A stretch of 64,000 nucleotides of DNA from Diabrotica undecimpunctata (GCF_040954645.1 NC_092809.1:129879914-129943913); one strand, 5' to 3'; positions 1-10,999 are shown, numbered from the stretch's first letter. Translations and numbers: made by a program. The notes: generated by a model not told the origin, from the sequence alone.

Positions 1-911
1 TAATAATGATGCAAAATTAATGTCCAAACAGAATTTGTAAAATTATAATTAACTAATGATAAAAAAATTCAATTGATTTGAAAGTTAAAAAAAAATATTG
101 AAAATATCTAAGTACAAAGTAAATTTCAAAACTTAAAAAATTGATAATTCCACTATTAAATTGATTTTTATTAATAATTATTTGTAAAATGTTAAAGGAA
201 TTCTACAAATTGAATTTTACCTATTGATAAATAGAAATAATATATTTTGTATTTGATTATTAATGTAATAATAAATCAAATTTTTCTTATATCTGAACAA
301 CCATTATTTATGCAATATAAATTTAAAAACCTTTTTATTGTAATAAAAAATAAGTAAAATTACTATTTGTTATACCAAAAATATTTAATAGTTAACATTA
401 TAAAATTACTTTAATTTAATAAAATATCAAATATCAAACATTTATTCAATTAAAAAAAAATGTGATTTGTAAAGTAAATATGACTTTAGTTTGAAAAAAA
501 AACATTATCATAATATCATTTTAAAACTACAAAATATTCTATAAAAGATTCAGACGATGACGTAGAGTTTTATCAAATGTTTTAGAAAAGTTTTTCTAAT
601 TTTTTTTCTTATCGTAAAAATCGTTTGAAAATTTTTGGAAAAAAATCATGGTATAACTTACAGAAAATCGAAAGAATTCTATAAATTAGATTTTACCTCA
701 AAAAATTACGAAAATTTTCATTTACGGAAATTTTTTTGGAAAATTTTGAGGAAAACTCTACTTGACGCTTCTCAGAATAGTAACAGAAGTGAGCATACAA
801 ATTTTCAAATCAATCGGTATAAAAATATCATAATAAAATCAGTTTGAAAATTGTTACCGAGACCTAAAATGCGCAGGCAAGTGGTACATTTGACCCCGTT
901 TTATGGCTCTC
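1..911. other. A+T-rich stretch, no gene seen
   Basis: Low-complexity A/T-rich DNA with many homopolymer A and T runs. The only open frame over 60 codons (635-847, plus) is rich in Lys, Asn and Phe as random A+T-rich DNA would be, and matches no family I know. I see no promoter, RNA gene or repeat boundary here. Confidence 0.6.
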
Positions 912-1185
912 TGTACCAACCCAGCTGTCCACCCTTTTGGATTTAGAGTTTTTAGGGGCTAAATAATGAGCCATGATAATGGCGGACATATTACTTATCG
1001 TTAATTTTTCCCCAAAAAATTGCAATTTCACCCCTGTCCGCCACCCCTTATGTATCCACTCTCGCGTCCGCCCTTTGGGATTTCGTCTGGTTATACCAAG
1101 ATCTTACTCTGGGCAAATTTTCAGCCATATTATCGATCGTTCATTTTTCTGAAAAAAATTACAACTTCATCCCTGTAGAAATGTC
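912..1185. repeat. Diverged two-copy tandem repeat, period about 139 bp
   Basis: Two blocks align with an offset near 139 bp. 'GTCCACCCTTTTGGATTT' at about 927 matches 'GTCCGCCCTTTGGGATTT' at about 1066, and both blocks later carry a 'TATCGTTxATTTTTC' stretch followed by an A-run and a 'TTCAxCCCTGT' end. The copies are clearly diverged. The block is more G+C-rich than its surroundings and has no coding potential. Confidence 0.6.
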
Positions 1186-1449
1186 ATATTACTGATCAGT
1201 TCAAAATTTCGGCTCTATCTCTTGGACTATAAGAAAGCGATAAGTGGTTTGACAGCATAATAACTGCTTGTGTAGTCTAGTTTTCACAGTGATTCTAGGC
1301 AACCTATTTGGGTGGAGTTTTGACTTGTTCTTAAATGAATTCAGAATCCAGCAGCCCGCTGAAGTATTGGATTTTTATAATATAATTATTTGACAACCTT
1401 TTGTTGGCCAACCACCTAGAGCGGAGTTGAGCCGAATTACATTGATTTC

Positions 1450-1645
1450 GTATGTTCCGTTTTAAATTCGTTCAATCTGTATATGATCAATATAGAAATA
1501 TCTCAACTAGCATAAAAATAAAGAGAGGAACAGATCCAGTGAAATTAAGACTATCTCTATTAAAAGTGGAGTTAAACAGGGAGAGGAAATATATCCAAAA
1601 CTTTTAATTAGGCGTTGGGGAATATTTTCAAGAAATTAAACTGAG
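1450..1645 (+). pseudogene. RTE-type reverse transcriptase fragment (group C)
   Basis: A plus-strand fragment reads SGVKQGEEIYPKLL, the decayed form of the RT block usually written GVRQGDTISPKLF in canonical RTE elements. A shifted frame continues with GNIFKKLN, which also belongs there. Upstream, VYDQYRNISTSIKIK resembles the stretch before this block. There are frameshifts and no intact domain. RTE proteins are endonuclease-RT polyproteins used for target-primed reverse transcription; this remnant cannot work. No target duplication was found. Confidence 0.5.
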
Positions 1646-2554
1646 CCGGGACTCCTCTTCTTCGCCTTCGTTTTTTGCGACGTTTGCTTTCATTGACTTA
1701 TCTCAGATTATTCGAGCTGTTTTGTTTTCTGCCACTTGCCTGATCTACCTATCAACATTTCATCTGATAATCTTCTTAGGTTTCTCATTTTGTTTGTTTC
1801 TAAGCGTTTTTTGGTTCTCTTACAATCAAGTTATTGAGTGAGCATTCTCTAGAGAGCGGGAACTATATCCACAAGAACCTGAAAGAACGCCGATATCTCT
1901 TTTTTTATCTCTTTTTTTAATTCTGCAAATGTTTAAAATATATGTTACATTCTATAAGTTCGGTGTACCCTTAACGTACTTATTTCCTTAGATGGCCTTC
2001 GAAAGGCGTAATAAATATTTTTTATTACTAATAATCACTAATAAACAAGCCTAATCTTATCAGTTTATTATTCTAAAGTACATAACAACGCAAAGGTAAA
2101 ATTATTTACAAATTCCTACAACGGATATGATGAAATAATTTAAGTACTTATTTTAAAAAAGGTATTTATGTATATGATTTAGACTACTTGGCAACAGTCT
2201 GGAAAAAATGTAGACTGCTTGTCGCAAAAAATATATGAATGTTTAAAATTATGCGGGTTACAATAGCCTGTGATATATTAACATATAAATCATTTTTTAT
2301 ACAGGCTGGTGAATCTCCAAATGTATTATAAGAAACGTTATGGGTAATTCCAAACCGTCTAATTCCTGCTTCCCTAATTATTTGACATCAAAAGTCATAA
2401 GAAATTATTTATACAATAATTCTTATTTTTATTGAAAATACTTTTTTGAACTAGTTCTGAAAATCAAATATAAAGAAATCCAAAAATTTTAAACTATTTT
2501 CATTTGTAAACTATTTTCATTTTGGGATTAAATACCAAAAATGGGCAGAAGATC
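1646..2554. other. Intergenic A+T-rich DNA
   Basis: No gene recognised. A 17-bp unit is tandemly doubled at 2491-2523 (AAACTATTTTCATTTGT then AAACTATTTTCATTTT). Confidence 0.5.
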
Positions 2555-3446
2555 ATGACCTACAAATGCGAGAGCTGCTTTACAGAATTCGTTGAAAGCG
2601 ATAAATAAAATAAATTACGTAGCAATGGGAATTGCTGCAGAAATTTTTGTATGAAATGCTCTGGGCTTAATAAAACGACCACAAAAGCCCTATTGGACCA
2701 AAAATTTTTCCATCTAAGATTCTTTTGTACATTATGTGACTCGCCAAATTTAAGATACTTAAATGAAAAAATTTCCAACTTATCAAAAAATCAAATAGCT
2801 TTAGAAAACTTTGTACGCGGAATTCAAGTAATTAAAAAACTAACTCATAATTTGCCTGTATTCATTGAGACAAAAGATTTATTAACAAAAAATGACGGCA
2901 AACTGGATTATGATACAAAACAGATCCATAAAATAAATAACCCGCCGAATCCTAATAATGTTTTAAAATTATAAGGCAGATGGAACAAAATATTTTTTGA
3001 ATATATCGTCAGTTTTTCGGGTGTTCCGATGATATTATCAAGGTTCAAGTCCAAGATCCAAATTCAACTGATATTAAGATGGGGTTAGAAAGCCTCTCTT
3101 TAAACAACAGTGAAATATCTAATCAAATCAGTAATCTTACCCTTATCTACTATACCAACGAAAAAAATATATTTTATGTCACCTCAGGTACCCAACCCTC
3201 AACATTTCGAATCAGGCCCAGAACCCAGACTATTTGATCATGAAGCAGTATATACCAAGTTTAACACTCTCAGCAAACCCTCCTTGAAAACCCGACGTTT
3301 AGGTAGGATTTTTTCTGCTCAGAACTTTCGTAAATTCCAAAATTTATGCTTGATTTCTGGGTGGCACTTTCCTTCTGTGGACATGGTTTATAATTTCAGT
3401 GATTTTTTAGATAAGCCTGTTTGTATTTTCAATAATATATTTTTTT
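2555..3446 (+). pseudogene. J1: Jockey/CR1-like LINE, ORF1 and endonuclease-RT linker
   Basis: The left end of an old LINE called J1 here. From 2555 a frame with one internal stop shows PHD-like Cys spacing (YKCESC, NCC, FCMKCSGL, FFCTLC) followed by RYLNEKISNLSKNQ, the arrangement in ORF1 of Jockey/CR1-type LINEs. From about 3250 a second frame reads GRIFSAQNFRKFQNL and W..VDMVYNFSDFLD, resembling the linker between endonuclease and RT. The endonuclease itself is missing. The sequence stops at an A plus seven T's (3439-3446) where an RTE-type element is inserted, and resumes at 5116. The J1 assignment combines seen motifs with inference. Confidence 0.55.
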
Positions 3447-5115
3447 ATAGAATAACCGAAAAAAGCAGAAATACATATATCACAGAAAGTGATGGAGTTG
3501 AAGAAAGCTGGGCAAAAATTAAGTCTAATATCTTAGCCTAGACCAAGGAAGTTCTTGGTGAAAGAAATATAAATAAAAATAAATCGTTTCCAAGGCGAAG
3601 AACTCCATGATTTTGTACAGAAGTAAAGGAAAAATGTAAAGAAAAGAAAAAAGCTTACCTGAAATACATGTCAACTAAAACACAAGAGGTATACCATAAT
3701 TATAAGACAATTAGAAACGAAACATATGCAGTAACAAATGGAACTTGATTTTTACGGTCTGCATAAGGAAATATGGCGCTTCATAAGAGGCCAAAAAACG
3801 GAGGTAAAGGAACTAATAGAAGCAAAACATATAGAAAAGGATATGTGGATTGACTACCTAAAAAAAGCTAAATGCGGAGAAAGAACAAACGACGCTAGAA
3901 CCGGAAACACCACAAATTACCACAAATGAAGAACTTAATAGAAATGTACAGGAAGCTCGAAAAATACTTGAAAACCTGAAGACCAGAAAAGCAGCAGGTA
4001 AAGACGGAATACCAAACGAGTTACTGAAATATTGTGGAGCAGCAATGACAGAACAATTAACAACATTATTTATAAAATCATAAAACACAATAAAATATCG
4101 GAAGAATGAAGAACGAGCGAACTAATTCTACTGTTCAAAAAAGGAGATAAAAAACAACCAGAAAACTACAGAGGTATAAAATTGTTAAATACTACGCTAA
4201 AACAACTGAAAAAAGTGCTAATAAATCAGAGAATAAGTTTAGCAGATGAACAACAGGGTTTTTGTGGTGGAAGATCGTGTACAGATGCAATATTCGTTAT
4301 AAAGCAAATTACTAAGAAATCACTAGAGTATGATAGATCAGCATTTCTGTGTCTGATTGACCTAAAGAAAGCATTTGACAGAGTAAGACTCAAAGATGTA
4401 AACCATCTGTATAATAGAGAAGTTCCCCTAAATATAATAAAAACTATCGAAAACATCTACCAAAACAACAAAATGGAAGTCAGAATATATAAAAAACTTA
4501 GAGAACCTATAGAAATAGGCAGCGGAATAAGATAAGGGGATTCATTGAGAACCACGCTCTTCAATTTGATCATGGATGAAACCATCAAAAGCGTTAATAA
4601 AGGAAGAGGATACAGAATGGAAAACAAAGAAATTAAAATACTCTGTTATGCAGACGACGCAATATTGATAGCTCAAGATGAAGATAGTCTGCAAAGACTG
4701 ATCCACAGATTTAACATAAGAGCAAAAGAATTTAATATGACAATCTCATCTCAGAAAACTAAAACAATAGTAGTCAGCAAAGTACCAACCAGATGTAAAA
4801 TAGAAATTAATGGCATCAGTATTGAATAAGTAATGGAAATAAAATACCTGGGAATTACACTGTCTAACTATGTAGTCGTGGACAAAGAAGGGAGAGATCA
4901 AGTACAAAAAGCAAATAGACTGGCAAGATGCCTTAATAACGCTATAAGGCGAAACAGATGCATTAACACTGAGATGAAATCAAGAATTCATAAGAACCAA
5001 TCGGCAGAAGAAGTATCGGACGACCGCGCAAAAGATGGAGTGACCATCTTTCATAGAGGTATTAATCCGTTAATGAACAAGCAGAATTGCTTATAAAGAG
5101 GAAAAAGAAGAAAAC
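3447..5115 (+). pseudogene. RTE-type LINE inserted in J1 (linker plus RT domain)
   Basis: A 5'-truncated RTE-type LINE. The linker carries VEESWAKIKSNI then KEVLGERN (3490-3570). RT blocks follow in several frames: RKAAGKDGIPNELLKY (about 3985), FCGGRSCTDAI (about 4258), LIDLKKAFDRV (about 4357), a GDSL block (about 4538), the catalytic CYADDAILIAQD (about 4641) and EIKYLGITL (about 4835). At least six frameshifts or stops separate them. The 3' end is purine-rich (GAGGAAAAAGAAGAAAAC). Both ends abut 'ATTTTTTT' (3439-3446 and 5116-5123), a plausible 8-bp target duplication. The protein would be an endonuclease-RT for self-copying; it is dead here. Confidence 0.75.
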
Positions 5116-5249
5116 ATTTTTTTTAATTACAATTAAACCAAGACATCACAAACCATGGACTACCAAAGGTATCCACATATCAGCCAAGAATATGCGTTCA
5201 CTGTACATCAAGAAATTTACTACCAACGTCTTTGTCACTGAATATTACC

Positions 5250-5289
5250 AAGTACAAGTACAAGTACAAGTACAAGTACAAGTACAAGG
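5250..5289 (+). repeat. (CAAGTA)n hexamer microsatellite
   Basis: About six perfect CAAGTA units lie inside the J1 linker and end directly in the first 81-bp duplication unit (CAAGGA...). The hexamer keeps the frame (Gln-Val repeats in one frame, Tyr-Lys-ser-like in another). It probably arose by slippage. Confidence 0.85.
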
Positions 5290-5446
5290 AAACCTATTTA
5301 AAACTTATCAAAACAGCTAAAAATGCGTACTATCAAAATCGTCTTGAAAGCTCTAAAAGTATCTACAAGGAAACCTATTTAAAACTTATCAAAACAACTA
5401 AAAATGCGTGATATAAAAATCGTCTTGGAAGCTCTAAAAGTGTTGC
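5285..5446 (+). repeat. 81-bp tandem duplication in the J1 linker
   Basis: Copy 1 (5285-5365) and copy 2 (5366-5446) are each 81 bp, start with CAAGGAAACCTATTTAAAAC and differ at only a few bases. 81 bp is 27 codons, so the duplication was frame-neutral. Copy 2 has since gained a TGA. Confidence 0.9.
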
Positions 5447-5906
5447 AAAAGAAACTTGGTCCATAATAAGCGATCTTCGAAATAAAACAAACACAGATAA
5501 AACATCGAAATAAATACGTTAATGTGAGTAAAAATATAACATCAACTATTTTGCCAGAACAAGATCATATTTATTTTCTCCCTAATTCTAAAAAGATCTC
5601 GAATTCATTATTTATAAGATAAGACCAGTTGATAAATTTGAATTGATCCAAACCATCGATAGTATCAAAAGTAAATCTTACTGTAGTACTGATGAACTAT
5701 CTCAAATCTCAATTGAAAAAGGTACATTTAAAATATCTAATGCTCTAATAAGACAGTCATTATTATTTATCTTCATAAGGATAGTGAACAATCTAATGCC
5801 TGCAACTATAGACCTATTGCCTAAGTACCGATGTGTGTGTGTGAGAGAGAGAGAGATGGCATTAGACAAAAAATCTTTTTGCCACAGAAAATTGTTATAA
5901 GGAAGT

Positions 5907-6542
5907 TTAAATTTTTATTTTAGAATCGTTTATAAACTTGATTAGAATATTATATATAGATTTGTCAGAATAAGATAACAGATTGCTGATGTTAACTGGT
6001 AGGCTAATATTGAGATCAATTAAATCTAGATATAGGCTTCGAGTCTGTTCCCTATGATTAGGACAATCGAAAAATAAGTGGTTCAAATCTCCGACAGATT
6101 TACCATCACAAGGACAGAAAGGGGTTTCATAGATTCCAATCCTATGCAGATGCTCTGGAAAGAGGCCATGGTTAAGTTTTAACCGGGTTATTAACGAAGA
6201 ATGTACTTTATTATAGTTAAAATTAAAATGGGGAATATTTTTTGGTAAGCATGGATGAATAGAAAAGTAATGGTTTCTTGAAGTCTTCTGAACCTCTTTA
6301 TATTTTGACATCCATCTTTCCCTGCCAATACTCCTGATAATAGAAAAAAGATCTTTAAAGTAGTAAAAATTTGTAATTTCTGATATCTCAGATGTATTTT
6401 TTGCCATACCATCCACTAATTCGTTTCCAATTACTCCATTATGTCCTTTAACCCAGAGTAAAGTAACTGTTTTTTTTGTGAATTTTAGATCATGTAATAA
6501 TTTTTTGATATCAAGTATAATGGAGTTTTGAAAACTATCCAA
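5907..6542 (-). pseudogene. I-type LINE ORF2, C-terminal half of RNase H and zinc-binding tail
   Basis: Separated from the main ORF2 only by the 7-bp duplication. It carries the last RNase H motif, LLWVKGHNGVIGNELVDGMA, with the His and final Asp expected, then a 140-residue tail ending in a Cys/His patch (FCPCDGKSVGDLNHLFFDC) typical of LINE C-termini. The apparent Met start is not a real start. It ends 50 bp before the 3' tail. Without a frameshift event the element cannot make a complete RNase H. Confidence 0.88.
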
Positions 6543-6549
6543 TGGATGG

Positions 6550-9500
6550 CTACGAATAGCTTGTAATTTGTAATACTGCCTGAGAATCTGATACTATTAC
6601 GATGTTCTCACAATAATTAGTGACACACCAAGTTAGTGCTTTCTGTATAGCAGCAGCCTCGGCTGTAAAAATAGAACAACATTCAGGAATTCGATATTTC
6701 TCAACATAATTGCTGTTTGAAACAAAAAAAGCGAAACCAGTACTTTCAACAGTTTTTGAACCATCTGTATAAATTATTGTTAAATCTTCCCCTAATTTGC
6801 TTAGTATGGATTTAAATATCATATTAGTTAAAATTGGCAAGTCTGAATAAGAGGGCATTATAATGGTTGGTTTGTCTATCAGAACTTCAAAGTCTTGTAT
6901 GTAAAAAGGAAATTTTGGGAGCTGTAATATATAAGATTGAAATGAATTCGTATCAATAAAAGATTCTGCAAGAGGAGGAGAATTTTTTATTCTCCAATAA
7001 GAATTTGTTAAATTTTCTGTCAAAAGTAAACCTATTTTGTGAACCATAGTTGTATTAAACGATCTGTATGTTATTAGACGTTTGTTGGCTAACATTTGCC
7101 TACGTATGTGTAAAGGTGGTTCCTGGGCTTCTGCTAGAACTGCTTGGTTTGGTGAAGACATCATAGCTCCTAGACAAATTTTTATTGATTTAAATTGTAT
7201 TCTGTCAAGAGTTAATAGATTTGTTTTGCATGTTGAACCGTAAAGAACACAGCCGTAATCCAGAATGGATCGTATGTAGGATCTATAAAACATTAAAGAG
7301 ATATTTTGATCTGCACCCCATCTTTTTTTAGAAACGAAACGCAGAAGGTTAATTCCACGCACGCACTTTTGTTTTACGTACTTTATATGGCTGGACCACA
7401 AGAGTTTTTTATCTAGGATCATGCCTAGATACTTATACTCTTCTGCTAAGGGGAAATTATAATCACCTATCTGGCATTTGCCTGTGATTTTTTGTCTACG
7501 TCTAGTGAAACATACAATCGAAGATTTTTCTTGTGATATACTAAAACCCATTTGTTTCACCCACTTATCTAAATTACTAAAGCTAAGTTTTAGATTCAAC
7601 ATACAATCTTCATAGGATTTATGGCTGGTATATAAACATATATCGTCTGCATATTGAATTATTTTGCATTTTTCATCCATCAAACCATGCAGATCTGCAG
7701 TATAAACATTAAATAATAAAGGACTTAGAATTGAGCCTTGTGGGAGACCGTTATATAATATTCTTGGACCGTGTAATACATTTCTATGGTCCCGTAAGTA
7801 TATTTTTCTATTCACATACAAATTTATTATATTTACAGATAATCTTTTATCAATACCACACCCCACCATTTTTGAATATAATATATCCAAATCAACCACG
7901 TCATATGCACCCTTTAAATCTAGAAACAAACATAGCATAAATTCGTTTTTTGAAAAACAGAGTTGAATATCCGTAACTAAATGTATGAGAGCATCAATGG
8001 TACCTCGACCTCTACGAAATCCATACTGTGAGTAGGGAAAAACTGAACTACTTTCAATAAAATGTTCTAATCTAAATTTTATAAGCCTTTCAAAGGATTT
8101 TGTCACACATGATAATAGAGAAATGGGTCTATAAGATGATGGAAGTTCTGGGTTTAAGTTAAATTTGAGTAAAGGGCATATGATAATATTTTTTAAAGTA
8201 TCGCAATATTCTTGTTTCAACCACCAACTATTAAAGATTTGTAAGAGAACATCTTTGGCATTTGACGGCAATTTGTCCAATATCTTATAAGTAAAACCGT
8301 CCAAACCGGGGGCTGTATTTCTGCTTTTTTTTAGTGCGAAATCAAGTTCTGAAGGAGTAAAAGGTTTTGACATGGAATCTACACTAGTATTAAAACGAAA
8401 AAATTCTTTAATCCTACCAACATTACCAGAGGCAGATGAAGGTGCAAGTTGGTCTAACATCTGTTTAATGAGATTTTCAGAAAGTTGAGGTTTTTTGTTG
8501 TACTGATAGTTATTGGAAATTGATCTGACGGTTGACCATATTTTTGAAAGAGGTGTGCTTTTGTTTAGACTATTTAAAAAATTTATCCAACTACTTTTTT
8601 TCTTTGTTTTAAATAATCGTCTGGTTTGGGCTGCTATATTTTTATAGTTTATGTAATTATTATGGTTACTTTGTGTTCGATACGCTTTCAATGCTTCCGA
8701 TCGTTTTTTTATTATGAATGTACATTCCTCATCCCACCAATAAGGCCTTGGAATTGAGGGAGTAAAAGGTTTTTTTATGGGCATAGATTTGGAAGCAGCT
8801 AGAGAGATAGTCTGAAAGAGTAGGGCTGTCTTCTCATCGTTAGAAAGATTATTAGATGATAAAAATGTGGATAATTGTTTGTCTAAATCTGTCTGAAATA
8901 GCTTCCAGTCAGCGCGGCAATCGTTCCATTTTGTTGATGGATTAATTAGGAAAGAAGTAGGATTAATTTTAAGCTCTATTTTAATAGGAAAATGATCGGA
9001 TCCCAATGTGTCGGGATATACTGACCAGTTTATACGATTTGTTAATGAGGCTGAGGTGATAGTCAAATCAACGGCAGAATGATTGCCACTCGCGGCGATT
9101 CTAGTAGGTGTTCCGTCATTTAGAGAAACTAATTCGAAAAAATCCATGCTTTCGACTAATATTCTACCATTACGGTCATCTGGGATCGGACCCCACATGT
9201 AATGGTGGGCATTAAAATCACCACAAAAAACTGTTTTATTATAATCGAATTGTTCAAATAAATGTATCCAATCAGTCTTTTCTACTCTGATGTCAGATGG
9301 TTTATATATAGACACAAAAGATATATTAATTTTGTTAAGTAAGACTGCACACACTTCTATTCCGGTATTAAAATTATAGTTAATGTTAATTATTTGATAA
9401 TCAATGCCCTTTAGTATGAAAATGCCTACACCGCCATAGCCACCTTCACGGCATTTTGAAACAAAATTATACCCTTTTAATTTAAAGTCTATTTGTTTTT

Positions 9501-9678
9501 TCAACCAAGTTTCGGATAAAATTATAATATCTACATGAGAATTATTAATATAATTTATCAGATTATCCCTATTACTTACTAACGATCTACAATTCCATTG
9601 TAAAATATTTAAGGAAGATTGAGTAAGTTGACTGTGCATTTGGAAATTAATAATACGAGTGAATGCTTTCATTGTCAC
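6550..9678 (-). CDS. I-type LINE ORF2: endonuclease, reverse transcriptase, start of RNase H
   Basis: 1042 residues before a frameshift. The N-terminal APE-type endonuclease (about residues 20-250) shows LQWNCRS, LSETWL, FCGDFNAHH and LGSDHFPI with expected catalytic residues. The RT (about 430-720) shows YRPISLLSC, YGFRRGRGTIDAL, LFLDLKGAYDVVD, GLPQGSILSPLLFN and the catalytic IQYADDICLY. RNase H begins near residue 930 with IYTDGSK, FTAEAAAI and VSDSQAV, which hold three of its four acidic residues. The protein nicks target DNA and copies its RNA there. The frame ends early because of a 7-bp tandem duplication (6561-6574); the rest of RNase H follows in 5907-6542. Confidence 0.92.
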   Translation of the reverse strand: MTMKAFTRIINFQMHSQLTQSSLNILQWNCRSLVSNRDNLINYINNSHVDIIILSETWLKKQIDFKLKGYNFVSKCREGGYGGVGIFILKGIDYQIININYNFNTGIEVCAVLLNKINISFVSIYKPSDIRVEKTDWIHLFEQFDYNKTVFCGDFNAHHYMWGPIPDDRNGRILVESMDFFELVSLNDGTPTRIAASGNHSAVDLTITSASLTNRINWSVYPDTLGSDHFPIKIELKINPTSFLINPSTKWNDCRADWKLFQTDLDKQLSTFLSSNNLSNDEKTALLFQTISLAASKSMPIKKPFTPSIPRPYWWDEECTFIIKKRSEALKAYRTQSNHNNYINYKNIAAQTRRLFKTKKKSSWINFLNSLNKSTPLSKIWSTVRSISNNYQYNKKPQLSENLIKQMLDQLAPSSASGNVGRIKEFFRFNTSVDSMSKPFTPSELDFALKKSRNTAPGLDGFTYKILDKLPSNAKDVLLQIFNSWWLKQEYCDTLKNIIICPLLKFNLNPELPSSYRPISLLSCVTKSFERLIKFRLEHFIESSSVFPYSQYGFRRGRGTIDALIHLVTDIQLCFSKNEFMLCLFLDLKGAYDVVDLDILYSKMVGCGIDKRLSVNIINLYVNRKIYLRDHRNVLHGPRILYNGLPQGSILSPLLFNVYTADLHGLMDEKCKIIQYADDICLYTSHKSYEDCMLNLKLSFSNLDKWVKQMGFSISQEKSSIVCFTRRRQKITGKCQIGDYNFPLAEEYKYLGMILDKKLLWSSHIKYVKQKCVRGINLLRFVSKKRWGADQNISLMFYRSYIRSILDYGCVLYGSTCKTNLLTLDRIQFKSIKICLGAMMSSPNQAVLAEAQEPPLHIRRQMLANKRLITYRSFNTTMVHKIGLLLTENLTNSYWRIKNSPPLAESFIDTNSFQSYILQLPKFPFYIQDFEVLIDKPTIIMPSYSDLPILTNMIFKSILSKLGEDLTIIYTDGSKTVESTGFAFFVSNSNYVEKYRIPECCSIFTAEAAAIQKALTWCVTNYCENIVIVSDSQAVLQITSYS
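6561..6574 (-). repeat. 7-bp tandem duplication that frameshifts ORF2
   Basis: The plus strand reads TTGTAAT twice in succession. Removing one unit would put DSQAVLQ in frame with AIRSHPLDSF, the continuation seen in related RNase H domains. Confidence 0.85.
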
Positions 9679-10999
9679 TTGTCGCTAAATTATCCGTTTC
9701 TGTGTTATTACCTGTTTCTTCTAAATTATTAGAAATAAGTTTTCTTAATTCATTTTCTAAATTGCATATAGGTTGAGATTGATTATTGGTATACATAAGT
9801 TGATTAATATGAGATGTGACAAGTAATATAAGTTTCTCTTTATAGTCAATAAATTCGTCCCTGTAGGGATTGGGTATTATAGGATTAGATTTAGGGGTAG
9901 GTCTTTTGCTAGGAGTTGACGCAGAGGTATGGGGTAAAATTGGTGGAGAAGTTGCTTTACGTTTATTATTTGTAGATGTGTGAATAGTTTTCCTTACCGG
10001 TTTATTTAATGTGAAATTAGGGACATTGTTAGACGAGGTAGGTAAACTTGGAAAATTGGAAGTGTTATTTAGAATAGAAAATCTATTATTAGTTATTATT
10101 TTTGCGTAACTTGGATTGTTATGTAATTGTTCTGCTTCTCTGAATGTTATATTTTCTGATGCCATTATTGCTTTGATTTTCTTCTGTTTCTCGTATATTG
10201 GACATTTTCTAGACAACGAGGTGTGATCGTTGGTTTTACAATATATGCAATGATTATTTTCATTACAAGTTTCTACAGTATGGGTGGTGTCTGTACATTT
10301 TTTACATCTACTGTCCTTAGATTTACATTGTTTTGAGGAGTGACCATATCTGAGACATTTATAGCATTGCACTACCGGGTGTATGTATGGATCTACTGAA
10401 AAATTGCATAAATTAATTATTATGTTTTGTGGAACCTCGTTGCCCAAAAATTCTACAATTATCATTTGTCTTGGTACTAATTGAGTTGTGCCATCGTTGT
10501 TCGTTACTTTTCGTTGCATCCTTTGAACATTTACCACTTGTCTCTCGGATATTATCGCATCCTTTAAATAATTCTCCGAAAAGAAAGTATCAACCATACG
10601 GACTATGCCCTTTCTATGTGTATAAAATTTTGGAATATAAGCTATAAGATCATTTTTATTTATTAAATCATGATTAATTATTTTATTTGCTATAGAATAA
10701 GTTTTAAAAATGACTTTTACCCTATTAATGCCAACTGTTTTTATATCAAGTACATCATTTTTAATAGACGAATCATTTAATAAAAAATGTCCTACCTTCA
10801 TTGGAAATAACCTACCGATATTTTTATTTTTGTGTTCAATATATACAAAGAATGGGGCCTTATCGCTGGGTTTATACCGGTTTTCAAAATCAATTAAAGT
10901 ATTTACAGACCTGTTATCATCAATATTAGTTTTTTCAGACGTGTTTACGGAATGTAATTCATCGGGCGGTCTATGACCTCCAATAGCATCTTCTTCCAT
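9647..10999 (-). CDS. I-type LINE ORF1, gag-like nucleic-acid-binding protein
   Basis: 450-residue open frame. It should bind the element RNA and form the ribonucleoprotein with ORF2. Three zinc knuckles sit near residues 213-275: CYKCLRYGHSSKQC and CKKCTDTTHTVETC (C-x2-C-x4-H-x4-C), then CIYCKTNDHTSLSRKC (C-x2-C-x4-H-x6-C). They are followed by ENITFREAEQL, a stretch often found after knuckles in insect LINE ORF1. The C-terminal third is rich in Ser, Thr, Pro and Asn. The ATG at 10999 is the first after the leader. The 3' end overlaps ORF2 by 32 bp in another frame, so ORF2 probably depends on reinitiation or frameshifting. No internal lesion seen. Confidence 0.9.
   Translation of the reverse strand: MEEDAIGGHRPPDELHSVNTSEKTNIDDNRSVNTLIDFENRYKPSDKAPFFVYIEHKNKNIGRLFPMKVGHFLLNDSSIKNDVLDIKTVGINRVKVIFKTYSIANKIINHDLINKNDLIAYIPKFYTHRKGIVRMVDTFFSENYLKDAIISERQVVNVQRMQRKVTNNDGTTQLVPRQMIIVEFLGNEVPQNIIINLCNFSVDPYIHPVVQCYKCLRYGHSSKQCKSKDSRCKKCTDTTHTVETCNENNHCIYCKTNDHTSLSRKCPIYEKQKKIKAIMASENITFREAEQLHNNPSYAKIITNNRFSILNNTSNFPSLPTSSNNVPNFTLNKPVRKTIHTSTNNKRKATSPPILPHTSASTPSKRPTPKSNPIIPNPYRDEFIDYKEKLILLVTSHINQLMYTNNQSQPICNLENELRKLISNNLEETGNNTETDNLATSDNESIHSYY

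Larger units (their letters stand above)
5116..5832 (+). pseudogene. J1: endonuclease-RT linker and start of RT
   Basis: J1 resumes with KPWTTKGIHISAKNMRSLY, the hallmark linker before the RT of Jockey/CR1 LINEs, then KETYLKLIKTAKNAYYQNRL (duplicated), AKETWSIISDLRNKTNTDK, and an RT entry ending in the block CNYRPIA at about 5800-5820. The frame shifts several times. At 5832 it is cut by the I-type LINE. The triplet frame of NYRPIA continues after 11143 as VPIQSKIIERFIEARLM, so the same RT domain lies on both sides. The (CAAGTA)n and 81-bp duplications inside are lesions specific to this copy. Confidence 0.7.

Noticed and set aside
635..847. Plus-strand 70-codon open frame
   Set aside because: Composition is what random A+T-rich DNA gives; no motif.
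5250..5446. CRISPR-like short tandem array
   Set aside because: Units are contiguous without spacers, inside a LINE; insect DNA.
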